From: Rhytidiadelphus loreus
Taxonomy: Eukaryota > Streptophyta > Bryopsida > Hypnales > Hylocomiaceae
NCBI GenBank assembly: GCA_947034895.1
Contig: OX344764.1
Coordinates: forward strand, 41,418,935-41,482,934
Direction: 5' to 3'
DNA: 64,000 nt
Below the pieces are notes generated by a model. The model did no database searches. It was not told the DNA's origin and worked only from the letters and a program-made list of their open reading frames with translations. Shown here in pieces: positions 59,001 through 64,000 of this stretch. The position numbers and the translations under genes are program-made. Each line of letters begins with the position of its first letter. Within the stretch, counting starts at the first letter, position 1.

Positions 59001-59952
59001 TATCATGTGCAGAATTTTATTGGTCTCTCCGTTGCGGATGGTTATATTGCTTGTGGATCTGAATCGAATGCGGTTAGTTCCCTTTTCTCACTTGACCCTT
59101 TCGTTTCTTTCTTTTCTTCTTTTCTTGGTCATTCTTTTTTCAAAATATTCAGAACGATTCTTAAATGGTTAATTTGAACTCCGACAAGGTGGTTACTCTT
59201 AAAATTGACAACGAACCCTATTTTAGTAGAATATACGCAGTGGTGTACATTCTAGTCCGAGAGTGCATTTTTGTGATACATGGGCGAATGTCTTTCGAAG
59301 AATAAGTAAACACATGTACTGCAGAGGTACATGCTTGCCTTAGAAATGTACACCTTGGGCATATTCTGGTCGAATTAGTTACTTTATCTGATTAAGGTGC
59401 ACCTACCTTACATATGTAAGCAGCTACAGTTGACCACATTCACTTATGACTGAATTAAAAACAAAAAGTCCAGTTTGGAAGCTTATAGCCAATTACAATT
59501 CGCTTCCAAAGCATAAATTCATTGCTTTAAATATGTACGCATGTTTTCTGTCTTTTTTTTTGGTATTTCTTCTCTTCTTTGAAGCCTTCAAAATGATTCT
59601 TTTCAACTCCTACAGATATGAAAGCAACCTCTTTCACCTAAACAGACACTTATGCTTTAGTTTCATTTCAATTCCTGTACATATGAAAGCAGCCGCTTTT
59701 ACCCAAATAGATTCTCCTTCATACTTTCTCACAACCCCACTTTGCTGTTCCATTTCGCAGGTGTTTGCCTACCACAAATCCCTGCCCATGGAAATGGCAT
59801 CCCACAAATTCGGATGCACAGACCCCATCACCGGCCGAGAGGTGGAGGAAGACGGCGGTCAATTCGTGTCCAGCGTGTGCTGGAGAGGCAAATCGCAAAC
59901 CCTCGTCGCCGCCAACTCCATGGGCAACATCAAGATTTTGGAGATGGTGTGA
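53096..59952 (+). CDS. SPA: SPA (SUPPRESSOR OF PHYA-105) family protein, SPA3/SPA4-like
   Basis: Eight exons (53096-53806, 54666-54823, 55214-55488, 55932-56554, 57482-57628, 58317-58634, 59013-59072, 59761-59952) join in frame to 827 aa. SPA proteins bind COP1 and the CUL4-DDB1 ubiquitin ligase in the nucleus and target light-signalling factors for degradation in darkness. Residues 58-290 are a short protein-kinase-like region: VRQWL, then [14 protein letters not shown] at the catalytic-loop position with the HRD Asp missing, FIDSASS where DFG would be, then WYTSPEE (210-216) and [13 protein letters not shown]. This indicates a pseudokinase lacking the usual N-lobe. A Ser/Gly/Glu-rich insert occupies 120-200. 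Residues 300-370 form a coiled coil ([20 protein letters not shown]). From about 513 to the end lies a WD40 propeller, with [12 protein letters not shown], a DWD-like YDLR (676-679) and [13 protein letters not shown]. Length is close to Arabidopsis SPA3/SPA4. Introns 1 and 4 contain duplicated splice-donor regions. Confidence 0.95.
53783..54330 (+). repeat. Tandem repeats of the exon 1 donor region in SPA intron 1
   Basis: The last 24 bases of exon 1 (AGCTTGGGAGTGCTCATGTT, then TGAG before GT) recur at 53898-53921, 54039-54063 and 54173-54196 in decayed form. Further repeated text follows each copy (CATCCACGCTG, ATGAACTT, TTCCGAGG, TTTGTTTCTCTAGATG, AAGTGTGTTGTAG). Spacings are 115, 141 and 134 bp. 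The fourth copy retains a usable-looking TTTGAG|GTACAT donor. The intron therefore seems to have grown by tandem duplication across the exon-intron junction. Confidence 0.8.
54900..55154. mobile_element. Worn family J relative in SPA intron 2
   Basis: The stretch GCATTATTTGGACACTATGA followed by a TAAGCTATGAATTTT-like block and CATAGACTCTCATG matches the interior of the J elements at 36375-36653. It ends in TATACCTTA, like the J terminus. The similarity is partial, so this is an old copy. Confidence 0.45.
56515..57090 (+). repeat. ~290-bp duplication covering the exon 4 end and donor in SPA intron 4
   Basis: GAACTATTTAGCGTCGTGTG (from 56515, exon 4) recurs as GAATTATTTAGCTTCGTGTG from 56807. 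The donor text GTGGGTTTGGAC with CTCAGTTTGCTGGAATTTGT recurs as GTGGGTTTGACC with CTCAGTTTGCTGGAATATGT. CACAGAGGCTTGC-TCTTGAAATAG is found near 56716 and 56999. The copy of the exon has in-frame TAG stops, so it is a dead pseudo-exon that still has a good donor sequence. Confidence 0.88.
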
Positions 59953-62900
59953 GGCAGTTTTCATGTTTCTGTAATTTTTTTTCTTTTGGACTCACCACCC
60001 TCACTCACGATTTCTTCTTGGTAGCCAAGCATCATTTTGTTATTGTTGCTATTGTTGTTGTTCTCTTTTTGGGTCTGCAGCTAGAAATAGACGGGAATGT
60101 ATTAAAAGAAACAGCAGATTTGGTAGGGAAGTAGGTTGTAATCTGAAACTTTCGCTGTAGAAATTGATGGTTCCACCTCCGGAAAGGGATGCGAGATGGA
60201 GGGACGAGGATCTATAATCAAGAGAGACGCAAACTTTTCTATTTGGCAATGGCTCATGCTCTCTCTGATTTTGGTGCCTGTTTTGCTGTGCATGGGGATG
60301 AACTTTTTGTCTGTGTGTGCGTTCAGGTAATTGCATAGTTTGAGGATTGCTGGTTTAGTTTCGCATCTAAAAGTCAAATTCGTTTTTATTTTGAGATTTC
60401 GGTGTTATCAAATTCAAGCTGGTTTTAGGTTTTGAGGTCTTCTTTTTGGACCATGATCATCAACCCATGTACATCTGTAATTTTTTAGGACAACAGTTTT
60501 GGCAAAAACAAGTCAAAATTATGTGTTTACAGCACGCCCAAAACAATGACTACGGCATGCTGTGGCTTGATTGTTGTGTGATGAGTGTGCTCGGCGGGAA
60601 TTATGGTGTGAGAATTTTGCAAATGATGGTGTGAGAAGTGTGCAAGACAATTCCCCCAATTTTTTTTCCATATGATTCCATTAATCTTGAAAGGATAGAT
60701 TGGTAATTGTGGTCATCAACCATGTGATTATTCTTGAAGTAGATGGAAATTTGTGTTCTTTTGTTGTACATTGCACCCATGTTGATTCCAAAATTGTCAC
60801 AAGGCTTCAAGAACAACCAATGGGAGTTGAAAAGTTCTTTGATGCAATCAATCGGAGTTTAAGGCTTGAAGCATTTCTTGCTTCAAGGGTGATAGTGCAA
60901 GTGAACTCTAGTAGCATGGGTAGGTGTCTTATGCTTTCAACTTAAAAAATTTATAGATCATTGTATAAGTGTAAAAAAATTACAAAATGACTTTAGTTGG
61001 ATTTCTCTCCAAAAGGTTAGCATTCTTATTAAGAAATAATCATTTGAACCACCTACATAGTAGTAGGAGAAAAAGTGGTGGTTTTGAGTGCATCTAACTT
61101 TGATCATAAGATTTTATTTATGATTTTATTTATGAAAAAAGTTTAGACATTTTTGTGCAATAACCTTAAGAAAGAGAAATACGGCTTTGAACTCTTTTAA
61201 AGATTTGTTCTTACTAGGTCCTACATTAAAACCTAACAAAAAAGGGAGTGACACTACAATGAAAATTTAGTTCTAGTTTTGATAATAATGCAACACACAA
61301 AATTCAGGAGTGTATTTAGATTTTTTATATCACATTGGATGATAAATTCTCATAAAATATTTTTTTCTAATAAGCTTGCTAAATGAGAGTATGTTTGCAC
61401 TTTGTTTTAGAAGAGTGGTGTTAGTAAGGTGGATCTAATCCAAATGTACACCTAAATTAATTCTTAAGATTTTCACTAGCACCAATTTTAGTACCAAGTG
61501 ATAATCTTAATTCCAAGTTAGAACATACCTTTATACTACTACTATTGTATTTAGGTGAACCACTCCATTCCAGGCAAAAGATACATTCCAAATACATGAG
61601 TAATCATCTATTAATGCTATGTAATACTATCTATTATGAGAAATAGTCTTCCATTATTAGGAAAAATTTGAGGCCAATAGTGGACCACCAGTTTGGGGTG
61701 GCAATAGTGTAATTACAGAGAAAAAGTGCTTTAAATTTTTTAACTCTTTTTTTAATTTAATGTGACACTCCTAGTGCTACGTCAGCACCACATTAGATTG
61801 GTGATTTGAAAATTATTTATTTATTTATTTATTTATTTCCAAAAAGAATTATTTCTAAAAATTATTTTATTTCCTTGTAATTGCATTGTAGCTAGAATTT
61901 AACCTTTCTATAGTAGTCTTGTTGAGGCTTTAGATTTTTTGTAATGAAATTCGTGATAGGATTTTTTCAATAAATGAATTTTTGGCTACAATTAGTGTTT
62001 AGGAAATTTTTGTAGCTCCTTTAGTTCATGAAAATAGACCGTTTTTTCTTCAATGGTCATTGGTTGGATTTTCTCAACCTCAAAATTACAAGTTCATTTC
62101 ATACAATATCAAATTTTCACTACCTAAATTCCTAAAATCTTCTAATAAAAAAGTCAATTTCAAATTGAAAGTTCTAATTTATAGGAGAACAAGAGGCAAG
62201 GCTAAGCTATATAAAATGTATCATGCTAGTAGCTTCAAGATCCTAGGTAGTCGAAGATCATAGAAAACATCAATAAAATATTAGTCCCACTATCAAAATC
62301 CTTGTTAAGGTCTTTTTAAAAGATTAAGTCTCTATGGGTTGTTTTATCTTGGAGCATTCAACTGGTTACCGTGGAAATCATCCTTTTTAGTACTTAGTGA
62401 AACATTTCATTACATGTGTTTTGACTTGCCAGGAGGGTTGTTTTAGGATGGTTCCCATTGTTGGGAACCAGCCAATGCTACTTGGAAAATAATTAATTTT
62501 TTTTAATACTTGATGATGTGGCAATCTCTCAACCACGTCAACAGGCTGTATGGCAGAGATCCTAGATCTTGGGAACTTAGGGAGAACTCGCAGTCTTTAA
62601 CAAAAGCTGAAATTCATCTAATGGCTTAAAAAAAACCAAGAGCATTAATTGGAGGCCAAACTACTATGCAAGACTTTCTTTTTTCATACAAAATTCCAAA
62701 AATGAACATTTGTGCTTTTGTTTTACATAGAAAGATTCTTTGTCATCTATCGAAAACTTAGTATTCATAGGGATGTTATTAGGTGAAGACACAAACTCTT
62801 CTTCCTTGTGATAGCTCCTCCATGAGCAATGTGTAGCATCAGGTCATATAGATAGAGGAGTAACAACAAATGAGATTAGATGAACTGTAGCAAAGCTACA

Positions 62901-64000
62901 ACAATTTTAGTGCCACTCATATATCAATGAGCAAGTACGTAAGTATACAATGACATTGTTGCCACTTAAGTGGGACACTATGTATCTTCTTATAACATAT
63001 AATTGAGTGGCCATCGGTGTTCTTTAAAAATGGTCAAAAAATCTAATTTCAATTATTCTAAAATCACACTTTGAAATGGGTTCTGAAACTCAAAGTTCCA
63101 AGATGATAGAAGGGTACTAAACTTTACTTAGAACCCGAAACAAGTTGAAAAAACGTTATTTTCAACTTAAATCCCAAACATTTGGTTCAACAAAAAGATC
63201 ATTTTGGGATAGTGGGAGTATTTTATTTAATACCAATAGCCAAATTTTACCTATGTGTCACCTAGCTGTGTGTCATCCAATTATAATATAGATATGTGTC
63301 ACCTAGCTATGTGTCACCAAGTATCATCCAAGCATCGCATGAATATTGAAGAAACAACTAGCTATTTCTCAAAAATGATAAATTAAAAAAAACAAAGACT
63401 AACAATGAATGAAGAAGCAGAAATGGTAGTTGCAATATGAATAGAAGAGCCTATAAAAGTAGGAGGCGTTCAACTTCCTAATCCGTATGCTCCCCCTAGT
63501 TGATGCTCCCCCTACTAAATTGGATATCCTATTCACATAGTTTAGGTATTTCGTCCCACTGGGTATTAGCCATTAATTCCTATCTTATAACAGTTGAAAT
63601 CCATAAAATATAGAAAATAGGCAATTAAAATATCTAGTTTTTTTTTCCGTGCACTACTTGATTTTCAGCCCTACCAAATTTCCTTCCATTTCTACATCCC
63701 TTATTTTTAAAATGCAACCAATTTGTCTTCCAATTTCATTGGCTAACTTTCAACTAGGTGCTAGTTTTTTCTAACCATTGGCTACAATAGGTTGAGTCAA
63801 TGTCCACAATCAAGGTCTTTGGTGACGATAATGAAGTGATTAGTGCCCATTTAAAAAAGTTCCACCTTTTGAGTATAAACTCATCACAAAAGTAACTTTT
63901 TTAGAAATATTGTGATTAAGATGCCCACTATAGTTGTAATTTTTGTTGGTATGAAATAGTCTAGAGACTCTTTCAAGTCAATTGTACAATACTCTTCAAA
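59953..64000. other. SPA 3' flank and AT-rich intergenic DNA
   Basis: The first few hundred bases are probably SPA 3'UTR and flank. Beyond about 60440 I see no gene. Short frames at 60446-60945 and 62060-62263 lack family features. The only clear repeat is the ATTT microsatellite at 61812-61838. Confidence 0.5.
61812..61838. repeat. (ATTT)n microsatellite
   Basis: Six to seven ATTT tetranucleotides in tandem. A similar short ATTT run lies just before the palindrome array near 22857. Confidence 0.9.

Noticed and set aside
1..64000. tRNA or rRNA genes
   Set aside because: I looked for the conserved tRNA internal promoter boxes and rRNA cores by eye and saw none. A covariance-model scan would be decisive.

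Overview
This is nuclear DNA from a land plant. The genes have many introns (almost all GT-AG) and plant-typical products: a SPA-type light-signalling protein, a plant GDSL esterase and a plant HIBCH-like hydrolase. They sit in long AT-rich intergenic DNA full of small inverted-repeat transposons. Telo-boxes (AAACCCTAA) lie upstream of two genes. I cannot name the species. A non-seed plant such as a bryophyte would fit the moderate introns and divergent SPA sequence, but that is a guess.

Layout. (1) 1-4600: AT-rich DNA with a TTAA-flanked element (3683-4543). (2) 5305-9527, plus strand: a ten-exon crotonase-fold acyl-CoA hydrolase of the 3-hydroxyisobutyryl-CoA hydrolase-like family, with what looks like a pair of mutually exclusive exons at the active-site loop. 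(3) 11313-15157, minus strand: a five-exon GDSL esterase/lipase with signal peptide, plus a 5'UTR intron built of ~236-bp tandem repeats. (4) 16200-38300: no intact gene. This stretch holds many MITE-like elements, including a nest at 31953-36653 in which elements lie inside elements up to three deep. (5) 38304-40211, minus: a four-exon gene of unknown function. (6) 42546-43893, minus: a two-exon gene for a 115-aa single-pass membrane protein. (7) 44150-52000: more nested inverted-repeat elements. (8) 52000-52850: a GC-rich island and a decayed reading frame. (9) 53096-59952, plus: an eight-exon SPA gene (827 aa; pseudokinase, coiled coil, WD40), whose product should work with COP1 in light signalling. 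(10) 60000-64000: AT-rich DNA without recognisable genes.

The genes do not form an operon or a pathway. Two observations stand out. First, a transposon family starts and ends in CCCCTAAA and is flanked by TTAA. One copy inside another element can be compared with the unfilled site in a second copy of the host, which shows that TTAA was duplicated on insertion, as in the piggyBac type. Second, three of the five genes have local tandem duplications that include a splice junction: SPA introns 1 and 4, the esterase 5'UTR intron, and probably the hydrolase exon pair.
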